From positions 61,019-125,018 of the forward strand of contig JBCNJP010000248.1 of the NCBI GenBank assembly GCA_039602395.1: a DNA stretch of 64,000 nt, read 5' to 3'. The notes beneath the pieces were generated by a model that searched no databases, was not told the DNA's origin, and was given only the letters and a program-made list of their open reading frames with translations. The position numbers and the translations under genes were made by a program. Of the stretch, positions 9,701 through 21,748 are shown piece after piece. The DNA comes from Deinandra increscens subsp. villosa. Lineage: Eukaryota > Streptophyta > Magnoliopsida > Asterales > Asteraceae. Each line of letters begins with the position of its first letter. Position 1 is the first letter of the stretch.

Positions 9701-10794
9701 AGTTTCAAACGCCGTTAAAAGGAAACTTAAAAATGAGTGGAAATTTAATGTAAAAGTGAAGTGTTGCGTTTGAAATAAAGTTACGTTTGTTCTAAGTTTC
9801 CAATGGTAAGAGATAAAATTTATTTGGTGGTGAAGTTAAAACCTTAACAATGATATAATTTAGTTAGTGTATTTTTAAATTTAGTCTAGTTTTTTTTCTT
9901 TTTTTTTCTAAAGGGCAATTCTAATATACTTTTACTTTTAAACTACTCTCCAAACTATATTATATCAACTCTTAGATTTGAATTCGAAACCTCCAAACAA
10001 AAGTCAAATATCTCTATCAGATGGGTCAGTTCCACTGTTCCACATTCACAAATAAAGTATATATGAGTGTATGTTTAACCGATTAAAATAAATAATTGTT
10101 TTTAAATTGTTACGTCAAAATCATTTGAAAATCGTCGAAAGTGTGCAATGATTATTAACTCCAATAACATGCACTTCCACAACCTACTTCTTACCTGCCG
10201 CCATTGATGGCCGTTAAAAGAAAAACTTACCTGCCGCCATTAGAATTCAAAATACAAATATTACAAAAATCGTCCTTGAATTCTATCTAATCTTCTAAAC
10301 CGACCCACTTGTTTTGCTTTTCACACTTTTTACCAATAAAATTACATGTCGTTTTATTTCATTCTAATTAATAAAAGTCAAGTCATTTGGTAAGCGGCAG
10401 AAAATGACATTTAACAAAGTGTAAGCTATGAGCTTAAGTAGGATGTTCATCAGTTCGGATAACGGTTTATTCGGATTTAAATTTTTTTATAATCTATCTG
10501 TTATCTAACTGATTTAGATTCGGGAAGTTCCTAACCAAAACCGAATTCATCCGCATTCAATTCGGACCGGTTTTAGATGAAAAGCGAATTCATCCGAATT
10601 CAACCGTATTCAACCGAATAACATATTTTGCATACTTCTTCAAATAACAAGAAACGAACAACATGCATGTTATCATACCTAAAACCAAGAGTTTAGAAAA
10701 TTTACCAGGGTGTTGTCCCCTTTAACAAAAAAAAACCAAGAGTTTAGAGCCACAGTATATACATCTTATACGGTTTAATCGGATAACCGAATAA

Positions 10795-10797
<3 letters not shown>
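9701..10797. other. Intergenic, no gene recognised
   Basis: AT-rich sequence. At 10190-10245 the phrase CTTACCTGCCGCCATT occurs twice, 46 bp apart. Around 10450-10620 lie repeated (T/C)CGGAT and CCGAAT words, similar to those near 61.4 kb, probably a decayed dispersed repeat. No coding evidence. Confidence 0.4.
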
Positions 10798-10829
<32 letters not shown>

Positions 10830-10847
<18 letters not shown>

Positions 10848-10968
10848 TGATCACTTGAGAACCAATTGGGTTTGAGAACTTTTGAAAACAATTCTAAGCC
10901 ACTAGTTTATATATATGGAACCCCCCCCCCCCCCCATGAATTATATTGGTTCTCACCTAAAATTAGTA
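10830..10968 (+). mobile_element. Family B (TA)n-bounded element, copy 6, truncated
   Basis: It follows a TA run and a GA tract, reads GATCACTTGAGAACCAATTG, and contains the family B interior with a C homopolymer. It breaks off at AAAATTAGTATG before the second half, where a new TA-rich stretch begins. Confidence 0.7.
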
Positions 10969-10972
10969 TGTA

Positions 10973-10984
<12 letters not shown>

Positions 10985-11003
<19 letters not shown>

Positions 11004-11150
11004 CGTTTTAATCAGATTAAGATGAATGGAGATAGTGGATCACCTTGTCTAATCTCCGTGAGTAGTTAAATTCTGTTGTTGGTGATCCATTGACGAGCGC
11101 TTCCTTGATGCCTCTAAATTTTCTCTCGCCCATCATCTCCATTCGGCTAG
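10985..11150 (-). pseudogene. LINE reverse transcriptase fragment, downstream part
   Basis: On the minus strand the segment encodes, with frameshifts, ALVNGSPTTEF followed by EIRQGDPLSPFILI. This matches the plant LINE (L1-clade) reverse transcriptase region normally reading VNGSP-T-EF-x(n)-RGLRQGDPLSPFLF. The adjacent upstream portion lies at 12867-12945, across the Athila-type solo LTR. It is truncated after the PLSPF motif against the TA-rich border at 10985, so the catalytic YADD box is absent. Stops and shifts show it is dead. Confidence 0.7.
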
Positions 11151-12866
11151 TGAGGTGCATAAATGTATACACGTTTTCATATCAAATATTCCTCACTTTT
11201 GGGTTATTTTCTGATTAGTTATTTACAGAACAGTTTAATATTGTTTCATATGAAGTTTCCAGATTACTCCAGGTACCAAATCACAAAAGAAGTCAATATG
11301 CTAAAAAATAAAGAAAAAAACTAACGACTTAGTGATTTTGGGCCAAGACACGGGTCCCGACTAACTGAGCACACCCCGTGTTCCTGCTAAAAGGACAAAA
11401 TGTGCCCACCCTAGGCACGACCCGTGCCATGCTAAAAGGGAACTTTCCCTCCACCTAACAGGCATGACCCGTGCCCTGATGATGCACGACCCGTGTCCTA
11501 ACCAACACGACCCATGCCAAGTCAGAGCAAAGATTCCTGAAGATTTACCACACGGCACGACCCATGCCGGCCCCACATTTTGGCCTATAAATAACAGCCT
11601 TCTCCCATTGTTTTATTTGCTCGATTCTCCTCTTCCCCTTTAGTGTTTAGATCTGATTTTTACTTTGAGTTTTTTTTTTTGTGTGATTTCAAGTTATTTC
11701 TTCAAGATTTTAAGAACTTAAACCTAAATAGAACTTGATTAACGTTTCTCTATGAACTTATCATTTTCTTTTAAGCAAATCTCTAAATCCATGAGTGACT
11801 AAACTCTTATACTCACTTAGGGGAAGACAAACCTTTGATGGGTTCGTAAAGTAAGTTTATAAGCTAATCTTAAGGTGTGTGTTAATGACTTTGAGAAAAA
11901 ACTCTTTATATTGAAATTTTATTATTGATCTTTAAAAATAAATTAATGTGCCTTGTGCATTATGGACAATGTGTGCCGTCAAAAGCACATTAGTCGGTGA
12001 GTGACACCCGATTAGAGGACGATGCATGATTTGTTTTAATAACAATCGCACCTCATGGAAAGTAATGCATTCGTGTGTTTATGTCTATGTAAACAAATAC
12101 GAGACTCATGCGAGAGTAATTTAAAGGTATTGGTTGGGATTCTGGGTTTGTAATATTTTGCCACTTCACATGCACGAAAGAATTGTGTTTATGGACTTGG
12201 CTTTGGCTACGACTAACTGTGTATGCGCGAGAGCGGTGCATTGGAGGACACGTGCCCTTTCCCCTTATACAAGGTTCTTACTCAATACTATAATCCAGTG
12301 CATGGGTTGTTCCCTTGCTGGTTCATGACAACGTATCCAAGCGTCACGATACTTTGACCACAAGGTCCTATGATTAAATGGCATTGACACACACTATATT
12401 TGTTACTTAATTATACGGTCCTCGCGGGAGTCGTCCTTGTTGGTGAACAATGGGATGAACGTATGATTGGTTATGAGCCTGAGAGGCGGTCCTTTCTACC
12501 TTCGTATAACAATTTTAAGAAGATTATAAACAATGTGGTTACAAAATTCTCCATTGGCAAGTCCTCCCAAGTGATATTATCTTTGACTGAATTAACTTAA
12601 AACCCATTTATCTTATTTTTCTTTATTTATTTTATTTATCAAAATTTTAACCTTCGATTTGGTTAGACATTAATGACAATTTAGTATTAAGAGCCCTCAC
12701 ATGTGTGTCCTTGGACAACCTCGGTATCTTACCATCACTATATTACAATAACGATGGGTGCACTTGCCCTAAGGTGTGTTGTTTGGTCGTCTTTTATAAA
12801 TTTAAAACTTGCACAATAGTGGTGTTGAAATTAACCCATAATTTTCATACATAGCCACACACGTCA
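11151..12866 (+). mobile_element. Athila-like solo LTR with target-site duplication GCTAG
   Basis: It begins TGAGGTGCATAAATG and ends CACACACGTCA, flanked on both sides by GCTAG (11146-11150 and 12867-12871). The sequence aligns along its length with 43681-44561 plus 48354-49190, which follows an Athila-like internal region, and in reverse with 18955-20902. A GC-rich block at 11345-11580 repeats GCACGACCCGTGCC-type words. CCTATAAATAAC near 11584 is the likely promoter TATA box. No internal region accompanies it, hence a solo LTR of 1716 bp left by LTR-LTR recombination. Confidence 0.8.
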
Positions 12867-12945
12867 GCTAGAAATCCTATTTTCTCTTGATTGCATCTTA
12901 AAACTTCCAGCTAACAAAATTGTATGCCTTTGTGTAACACCTTGG
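12867..12945 (-). pseudogene. LINE reverse transcriptase fragment, upstream part
   Basis: The minus strand reads TKAYNFVSWKF, matching the LINE motif DF-KAYDSVSW-(F/Y)L that precedes VNGSP in the same protein. The fragment breaks at the GCTAG duplication and continues at 11150. It is cut off upstream near 12945. Confidence 0.6.
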
Positions 12946-13400
12946 AGAAATGAGCTAGGATCGGGGCTTGATTGAGAAGATAGAAGAAAAATAAGAACAA
13001 TGGACTGAGCATCGATGCCGACCGTCCCAGGTTACATGGGACCAGACGGTCTGCATCAAGTGAGAACTAAAGGGTCGGTTACGGCACTCGGAAATGGTCC
13101 CGCGTGTTTTTCAGATGCACCAAGAGGACCATCTAGGTGCCAAATCCAAATCCAAATCCAAATCCAAATGGTTTGTCCCGTCGACTGTCGATATAAACTA
13201 GAATTCTTCACAATCTGCTATTTCTGTCTGAACTCTCTGAAAATAAATACCCTCTCTCGAACCTCGTAGCTCAAGAAGGCATCTCAGGTGTACCAGAAGT
13301 AATAATACCTGAAGATCCTTTCTAAAATTAACTTGGTAAGCATCCTAAACACCTAATATCACACTTAAAGTGAATTAGTCGAATTTTGATGGATTACAGG
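12946..13400. other. Unassigned repeat-like DNA
   Basis: No gene recognised. It holds a hexanucleotide run CCAAAT x4-5 at about 13139-13168 and a TATA-like GATATAAACTAG near 13189 followed by C/T-rich sequence, reminiscent of an LTR promoter. The sequence resumes at 15811 after the solo LTR inserted at 13401. Confidence 0.35.
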
Positions 13401-15805
13401 TGTAACACCCCAACTCGAGTAGGGCTGACGTGTCACTAATACAGTAAACAGAGATAGCAACAATCCAAAAAATACTTAATTTAAAATACTTAAAATCCAA
13501 AAATCCAGGTTTTAGACGAAAACACGCCGAGTTTATCTAAAATAATAACAAATAATTTCAGATAAATAATTCATTTTCCTCGTCCTAATTAGTTTTACTC
13601 TCTCTTGATCTCTTTCCCCTTATTCCCAGAAATACCTGTCAAAATCATAAAGAAGACACAAGAAAAAGGAAAACGGTTGAGCCAAAAATTGCTCAGTAAC
13701 GGTGGAACAATAGCAGTATAACTGTAACAATGAGGATAAAACAAGTATACGACCCAGAAGAAATAAATGAGACGTATCAATAAGGAAATACCCATTTGAG
13801 CCAGTAACAGTAATTAGTAACAGTAACAGTATGTACATTGGCTGCAGCCCCAATGTACCAGTAATGTGATATGGGAGTATGGGCACACACACCTACCCAA
13901 TTCACCAATAACAGTAATTTTCCTAGGATCGATCCATACGCCTCTAATTAACTAACTAGTGCAGCAACTTAGCACATCATTAACTACTTCGAGACGCCGT
14001 GGCTAATCGCTCCGCCACAGATAGAGCACGTCAAAAGGTGCCACAATTGACGCCCTATGGTCCCCATAGGTGGATGTGCTCGGGTATTGAGGCCAAATAA
14101 ACGGTAACATATGCAAGTCAACACAAAAGTCTCGGTAACCTTAACACTAAGGTTTATAACAATGTTCATATGCAATGGGAACATGCGATCATGAGTACAA
14201 TGAATCTATCCTATCGCATGTAGACAATTTCAGTAACTCAATACAATGCAATTTAACAATAATCAATGAGATGATATGACACTAATCAATGAAACGGTTC
14301 GATAAGGCAAACAGGATGATGACACTTTGAAATAATGAGATACGAACTCAAATGAAAAATAATTAAGCTACGAGAGAAAGGTCGAAAAACCGCACCTTAG
14401 TTTATAAGCAAAATAAATTATAGGTAATGCTATGCCGGTGTCAAATTCACGAGGACCCTACATTAAAATTATTTCTATTTCAATCTGGATTTTTCATATT
14501 CCAACATGTAGTATAAAACTTATGTTATGGTGTTTGAAACCAAACTTGTTCTTAAATTATTGTTTTTACGACATGGATAATAGAGAATTACAATTTAAGT
14601 TTACAAAATGACTTCATATAACGTGAGTTCAAATTTTGATCCATGAGCATTCTTATTGCATGTTAAATTCTTAAATTTATCATCTTTCAAAACGTTAAAC
14701 TAATATCTACCTTGAGTTGCCATCACTTAAGAAAAAACAAACAGAATTGTCATATTATTACTCAATTAACCAAAGATGTGCATGTATTTATGTTCCCAAA
14801 ATCAATTTAGTAGAGTGAAACAAAATGCTGAGTTGAGATGAAGGGTATATAAAACAACCCAATCAATTTCACGTGAAATACGATTTGTGCATCACCATCC
14901 CATAAAACCATGAACAAACCCCTCTACTTGTCTCAAGTTGCAGAAACTTCCATACACAGTTAAGAACAAACGATCACGATCCAATTCATATTACGTTTTT
15001 AAGTATGAGAAGAAAACTTTTTATAGGTACCTTGCGTTGAACAGAAGTGCAGGTCGGCAAGATCAAGTATCGTGGTGGTTCAAGCAAGCGACGGTGTTCG
15101 GTCGGTTCGATCTATGTGAATACGGTCCGGGTTCTTAGATAATTATCCATTGTGTTACCAAGTAGGAAAAACCCAATGAAAGCAGAGATGTACGGTTTAC
15201 CTTGGTTCGAAATTGCGGGTATTCAAGGTCGTTGGATATCCTTTGCGATGCTTCGGTAGAGTCGTTTGATGCAAGTTTTGTCGCTGCAGTACAAGAACAT
15301 AAAACGTCCGATCATGGAGTGGCGAGAGGATGGTGAAAAGCAAATGGAGACTAATTAATTTGACGGTACCTTACGTGGTTTATTCACCGGAGTTATCTTT
15401 ATGGAGAGCGTTGATGCTCCAAACGATCTCTAGTACGTAACGGGGACGACAATAGAAAGAAAATAGTGAGATATTACAGCCGCAACAGCTTCGGAGGAGT
15501 AGGAGGTGATGTAAGGTAGCAACGAATCAATGTAGATGCTCGTGGGATTTTACTAAGGGTTAGGAGGCCAACAACATGTCCACCAAAATCGAAGGTCTGT
15601 TTTGGTGATAGGAGATAAGGATTTAGAAGGCTAGCAAAATTTGAATCTAAGTCGACGACGTTGACGGGATTGAATCATAAAAAAAATAGTTCACAAATCT
15701 TGAAAGTTATAACATCACTTCTAACTATTATTATTATTATTTACAATTTAAATCCATTTATTTACATGATTTATATATAAGTGAACTAGTTTATCGGGTA
15801 TTTCA
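13401..15805 (-). mobile_element. Chromovirus-type solo LTR with target-site duplication ACAGG
   Basis: The plus-strand edges are TGTAACACCCCAACTCGAG and GGGTATTTCA, so on the minus strand the LTR reads TGAAATACCC to GGGTGTTACA. ACAGG flanks both ends (13396-13400 and 15806-15810). Length 2405 bp; the GGGTGT(T/G)ACA terminus is shared with the other long LTRs here and is typical of Tekay/Del chromoviruses. There is no internal domain, so it is a solo LTR. ORFs inside are not genes. Confidence 0.75.
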
Positions 15806-15810
15806 ACAGG

Positions 15811-16144
15811 TCCTGCATGGATCATCCACCTTGATCTAAATTGTTGATAAAGTGGTCAAGTTTCAAATCAAGGTAAGAGATCCTTGATTTTGTGTAGAAA
15901 AACCATTTTTGAGACAAATTGTGATGATCACTTGAGTTAATCATGTTAGATCTTGCATACATGTTGTTGTTAGCGACCTTGGGGGATCTGAGAAGATATA
16001 TTCAATGGTCAAGAAGCCCGAAGTTGGATTGTACAAGCTTGTAGCTAAAAGGGTTTATGGTGTTGTTTTGGGTTGACCATACATTTCAAAGTGGGTAAAA
16101 TGCCTTAAAATGACTATAAATCAATAATGGTTAGAAACCTAACA
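15811..16144. other. Flank between two solo LTRs, unassigned
   Basis: Pre-insertion target sequence that continues 12946-13400. No coding or structural signal was recognised. Confidence 0.4.
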
Positions 16145-16149
16145 TGAAA

Positions 16150-16392
16150 TGTGACAATCCATCTCTTCAGGTCTTCTCCTGAATTAACTGAATTTAAACT
16201 GTAATAAATATTGTGTGAACATTTATGTGTTGACTGTGTTGACCTTAGGAAATTAGGGTTTTGTATAACCATCACTATACGAGCATGCACCTAAGTCTAG
16301 ACGTTTGACATCTTGTGATTTTATGTAAATCTGTTATGATTTCATGTGAATGTTTTGTCATTTTATGTGACAACTAAACTTATAATTTCATG

Positions 16393-16445
<53 letters not shown>

Positions 16446-17034
16446 CATGTTATGTTATGATTTTATACGTCAAGATGCCACAAAATTATATGTAGTGTTT
16501 TATGATTTTATGTGGGTTTAAGCATATAAATATAGATTTAAATCAATGATATTATGGAGTTTATATATATGATTCTATGTGAAGTGTATATATATAGTAT
16601 TCGTGATTTTATGTGGACTAATTAGGGTTTAAGTCGTATGAACATTATACGTTAATTTAGTTTTGGCAAACACGCATATATATACCGTTAACGTTGTTCT
16701 CCATTGGTCCATCGTTAGGGTTAGTTTGCACGCACCGCAATGTCGAGGGACCACTTTTATAATTTCTCAAAACTCATTACTGATTGAATGGAAACCAAAC
16801 AGGAGGCCTTAGCCTAACGGTTTGGGTGTTGTATGGTTTTCTAGAGGTCACGGGTTCGAACCCGGTGACCTCCAAACATTTCATGTTTTGGTTATTTTTT
16901 TGCTATTTTGTGTTGCTTTGAACTTTTGGTAACTTAAAACCTTTACCGAATGGTCTTTCGTCGTATTTTAAACTCGTAAACCTCGTTGGTATTTTATTAA
17001 ATTACCCCGTTGTTTTGGTTAAAACATAGTTTTA

Positions 17035-17075
<41 letters not shown>

Positions 17076-18385
17076 GCCTAATTATTTATCATGAAATTGT
17101 GTAAATGTATATATATTGTGTATTTGATGATTATATAAATAAGTATATTTTGATTATGTTTAACAAGAGTCTTAGAACTCTTGAATACTTTGTATAAACT
17201 ATATATTATGTATTCTGGTTAATTCAATACTGGCACAATTGTGCGTTTGGTCATATGTATTTATATAAACATACAAAATTTATTTCTCGATTTCATGGAT
17301 AAATATATTATCAGTTTTGAACCTATTTTCATCGACTCTTATATTTGTTACGATTTTTGGTTATGTGCCATCCTCGACTTGTTTTAGGCTCAATTTTTTT
17401 CGTCACGTGTCATAGCTTGACAATATCCCGCATTTATCGTTCGTTTAGACTAGGTCACCCTTGTTTGAACACACACTTACGTATGTATACTCGTTAGGTG
17501 TTTGGTAGAGTACACAAGACCTGCTAGTTTCTACATGCTGTTATTATTTATCTGGAATTGCTGTGCACCCGAAGGTGAGTTTCACGACCCCATTTTACTG
17601 TTTTAATCATGTTGGGGGAGATTAACATGCATGATTTACACAACTGAGATAATTAGACTTTTATATATCACTTGAAATACTTGTAACACACTGATACAAC
17701 AAAGTCCTTCTCATGGTACCGTTAGTATTAATGACGATAGCAGGAAATATATTGTAGTACTACTGGGTCTGACAAACCCCACCCGGGTTAGTCGCGCTGA
17801 CACGATTGGATATCAAACGGGTGTTATATTCATCCTAAACGCAACAAGGCAAACTATAAACAACTCTTAGCTTCGGTGACCATCAACGTGCAAAGTTTCA
17901 TGTATATAGCCTAGCTAGCTATCTGATATATATTAGTGATTAGGCTCTTAAAACTTGACTGTTGTTGAATAGTCAATCTTAAACTCAACTTGACTGTTGT
18001 TGAACAGTCAATCTTAAACTCAACTTGAACTTTTTTTTTTGAACTGATAAACCTGTGAACTCACCAACCTTTGTGTTGACACTTTTTAGCATGTTATTTC
18101 TCAGGTTACGGATGTTCGAGTATCACGAGTACGCATGCATGAGCATTTGAAAACCTTTTTATTGTCTTTGATCAAGCCACGTCACCTTGGGTGGTGGTGT
18201 TTTTACATTACTACTTTTAGTGTATTTACGCTTCCACATTTGTAAAACTCTGTATTTATATTTTAATGGAATATACAACCTTTTTATTAATTACTGGTCG
18301 TTTGGTGTAACTAATGGACGGTGATCCTGGTTTGTCACGCTCCCTGCAGCGTGTTATCGCGCGTGGGATTTTTGGAGGTGTGACA
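16150..18385 (+). mobile_element. Chromovirus-type solo LTR with target-site duplication TGAAA
   Basis: It begins TGTGACAATCCATC and ends GGAGGTGTGACA, with TGAAA immediately outside both ends (16145-16149 and 18386-18390). Length 2236 bp. It shares with the LTR at 22526-25154 the AGTACTACTG and GACA(C)CCC landmarks. It contains two TA runs, a 35-bp tandem duplication at 17952-18021 whose unit includes the palindrome GACTGTTGTTGAACAGTC, and a Pol III-like promoter near 16806. No coding region. Confidence 0.85.
16806..16876 (+). promoter_or_regulatory. tRNA-like Pol III A and B boxes inside an LTR
   Basis: TAGCCTAACGG fits the A box and GGTTCGAACCC fits the B box about 45 bp later, together resembling a tRNA-derived SINE head. 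The arms of a complete tRNA do not pair (one T-stem mismatch, no matching acceptor), so this is not a functional tRNA gene. Confidence 0.45.
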
Positions 18386-18390
18386 TGAAA

Positions 18391-18954
18391 CAAGTCAGAA
18401 ACTGAAAATGAGCCTTGGTCGCTAAACAACAAAATAGTCATTGCAGACTACTTCAGTTTGATTAGTTCACAATGCAGGACTTGGTCAGAGGAGTTCTGCA
18501 AATGAAGCGGACCGTTTTCCTGGAGGTAAATGGCTAATCAGACGACCTGCATCGAACCTAAACCAGTAAATATGATTTTGATAAATTAGATTTGTAACAA
18601 GGATTTTGACATCTAGATCTGTTACGGGGTCATAGGTTAAGGGTTGGGTACTGTTGTGCTCAGTGCGGGCATAAGTCTTTTAAGAAAACCCAAGGTTTCC
18701 TATTTTATGTCAAAAGGGTCAAATCTGGTTTATTCGAGTGATGAGGTTGTCATCCGTAGTAAAGTCTAATGGTAGATCAATAATAGCATTCATTTTAAAG
18801 GTACCTATAATTCTTTATGTCATCAGAGTTATTGAGCTTGATGAGGAGTCTGGCTTGCCTAGGTTCCCGTGTTACTCTCATCTGTTGCAGGTTAGTCGAG
18901 TTCCTTTAGCCCTTGGTGTGCGTTGTGGTGTATATACAAATATAGCATTTTTAG
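18391..18954. other. Unassigned, possible retroelement interior
   Basis: Around 18653 one frame reads CCAQCGHKSFKK, loosely like a gag zinc knuckle but lacking the final Cys. The short frames here show no other recognisable domain. Probably decayed retroelement DNA. Confidence 0.25.
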
Positions 18955-20902
18955 TGACATCTTTATTACATAAGCTTTTAAATTTATAAAACACGATAAA
19001 CTTGAACAACTACTATTTCACCACATAACACGGGCAAGTGCACCCATCGTGGAGTAGTATAGTAGTGGTAAGTTGAATCGAGATCAATCAAGGACACAAT
19101 GGAAAAGGAGGGCTTTTGATACTTTACCTCTTTTAATGTCTACCCTAATCTAAAAGGTAGAAAAAGGGTTAGTTAAACTAAACTAAAAATAAGAAAATAA
19201 AATAAAACAAAATAAAGATAAAATTAAGATTGTGTTTTTAGTTTTGTAAATCGAAATTAATATCACTTGGGAGAACTTACCAGTGCCTGATGAAGGTAAA
19301 ATGATTGTTTATAAACTTCCCTTAAGATTGTTTACTAGCAGGCAACTAGATCGCCCATCAGCCTCAAATCTAATATCACTACTCTCCCAGGCGATCGCCC
19401 CTTGATGTACGAATCCCGAGGAACTGTGCTGCTAGTAAACAAATATAGTGGTCTAATGCCACTTAGTTGTAGGGCTCCTTGGTCGGGCAACCGTTACACT
19501 TGACATGCCGTCATGAACCAGCAGGGGAACAACCGTGCGTGCCGGATTATTTTATTATGAAAATTATCTTTTTGAGGGACTAAGACTGTCTCTTCCACAC
19601 ATCGTTCTCGCGCATGCGCGTATGTCGTAATCAGAGCCAAGTCCACCAACACGTACCTTTCGGCTTCCGTGAGGTGAAAAAATATTACCAACCTCCTTTC
19701 CCAACCAGATATTTCCAGCCCGCACATGCGTGGTCAGCCAGGTTTGCTTACATAGACATAAGGACCCTGAACGTATCAGGTAGCATGGGACACGAGTCAC
19801 CCGAAGGATCATGCATCGTCCCCCAACCGGGTGTCACAAGTCCGGTTGATGAGATTTCGACTCCTCAAATGGTCTGCGATATGTAGAGCACACTTATTCG
19901 AAAAGGTTAATAATAAACTTTCAATAAAAATGGTTTTCATGAAGTCATTAACACACGCCTTAAGATGAGTTTATAAAGTCACTTACCAACCCGCCAGAGG
20001 TTTGTTGAGTCCCAAGTGAGTATAAGAGTTTAGCTAATCATGGCTTTAATGATTCTCTTAAAAGAAGAAGAAAGATTCATAGACAAATACTTTGCAAAAA
20101 CTACTTAAGTTAATGTTCTTATAAACTTGATTACAAAGCACAGAAACGAAAAATGGCTCAAAAGAAAAACTACACTAGAGAAAAGATGGAGGATATGAGC
20201 AAGTTGAAATGGAAGGTTGGGGGATATCTATAGCCAAAATCTGCACTTTGGCACGAGGTCGTGCCATGGCAGGGCATGGGGTCGTGCTTGTCAGGGAAGA
20301 GAGAGAAATCGGTGTTAGTGAGCACGGGTTCGTGCCTGTCAGTGGGCATGGGCCATGCCTGTTAGAGAAGCGTCTGGCGCGAAAGTTGGACATGGGGTCA
20401 TATCAAAGTCAGCACGGGATCGTGTCAAGGTTGGCATGGTCCGTGTTCAACTTAGAAACACGCCGTTTTGACCTTTTAATGTTCTTCCTCTCGTCGAGAT
20501 ACTCGAACTTCACTATTTAAGGGCCCCGTAACTCATTTTCTAGCTCCAGACATTCTCCTGCTCAGTTTTTAGCGGTTGCTGAGCAAACCTTCATTTTTAG
20601 CAGTTGTGCTTCGAGATGTGGTTAAGTTTTGGGGTTACCACTTTGTCTTGACTCGATAGAGGGTCGTATAAAGACATCATGTCTATTTTCCAGAGTCATA
20701 GCTCGGGTCTTGACACAAAATCACGAAGTCTTCATATTTTCTTTATTTTTAGGCATTTTTGACTTCTTTTGTGATATTCACCTGGATTGCACTGAAAAAC
20801 TAAGAAGAAAACAATATAACACTATTTTATAGTAGTTAGTAAAAATAAATTAAAATCTGAGGAATATTTGATATAAAAATATGTATAAATTGGTTCACAT
20901 CA
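18955..20902 (-). mobile_element. Athila-like LTR, inverted copy
   Basis: Read on the minus strand it begins TGATGTGAACC near 20902 and follows the landmarks of the LTR at 11151-12866 in order. These are the ATATCAAATATTCCTCA segment, a GC-rich GCACGAGGTCGTGCC block (20230-20460), a CTATAGATATCC TATA-like site, ACTCTTATACTCACTT (about 20005-20030), GGGTGCACTTGCCC (about 19035) and an end near 18955. It is about 1950 bp, some 230 bp longer than the other copy because of extra sequence around 20517-20700. No matching target-site duplication was found, so one border may be rearranged. Confidence 0.65.
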
Positions 20903-21733
20903 GTCATCCCCTTTTAACTATGTTTTGGGCTTATATACGAGTGGTGTTAAAATGTTTTTATGGTAAATGGGGATAAGTGCTCTATTTGCGGATATAATTT
21001 CTAGGAGGTCGGGGATTAGATTATAGGGATGTAAATCAAGAGGGTATTCCCATGACTCATTAAGGTCCGGGAGTTACCTCGAGGCATATATTAGGTGTCT
21101 AGGCAGTCTATGCTATAGAACACGTAGTTCTCATACCATCGGTTTGGCTTTTCCCAAGTTATTTTATAGCGAGTATGGTACATATGCTAATATACATGAT
21201 AGGAGCATGTGTAACCCGTGTCTTTACTTGATTTATATTTAACTTTGGAAGAACCATAATTCTAACAATGCACTTGTGTTTACCTATATTTACCGAGTCA
21301 TTGGCTACGGCTCACTAACAACTTCGTTGTTGACTATTTTATCTCGTATTACAGGGAAGTGAACAGGGATGGTACCAGTTTGGTGACATCAAGAGGAACC
21401 TAGACGAACAAATTTTGGCTAGTCAGGCTAGGTGAGCCCATTGGGACTAGATGTTTGGAACTAGTGGACACGAAGTCCATAGTTTAGTTCTTTCAATTGT
21501 TTATGTTTAATGAAACTCGGTTTATTTATTAGGGTCATTACTGGGGCCTTTATGTTATTAGGATGTACAACTTGTGGAATCCTTGTATCTATTTCTAGTA
21601 TTTATGGTTGTATTTACATTCCTTGATTTAGAAGACCAGTCCTTGTTTATCTGTTTTGTTTTCGCGTGTTTTGATATGGTCGGCCGGGTCACCACCATCC
21701 CCGCTACAGGTACGCGGTCTCGGGGGTGTGACA
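20903..21733 (+). mobile_element. Right part of a chromovirus-type 5' LTR
   Basis: It ends GGTCTCGGGGGTGTGACA at 21733 and is followed three bases later by a primer-binding site, so this is the 3' portion of a 5' LTR. It contains features expected of a Tekay-type LTR, including the terminal GGGTGTGACA. The left part is missing or displaced by the inverted Athila-like LTR next to it. Confidence 0.65.
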
Positions 21734-21736
21734 TGT

Positions 21737-21748
21737 TGGTATCAGAGC
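21737..21748 (+). other. Primer-binding site, initiator Met-tRNA type
   Basis: TGGTATCAGAGC is complementary to the 3' end of plant initiator methionine tRNA and lies three bases downstream of an LTR end. That is the normal position for first-strand priming in a retrotransposon. Confidence 0.85.

Noticed and set aside
16806..16876. Functional tRNA gene
   Set aside because: A and B boxes are present but acceptor and T-stem pairing fail; kept only as a Pol III-like promoter.
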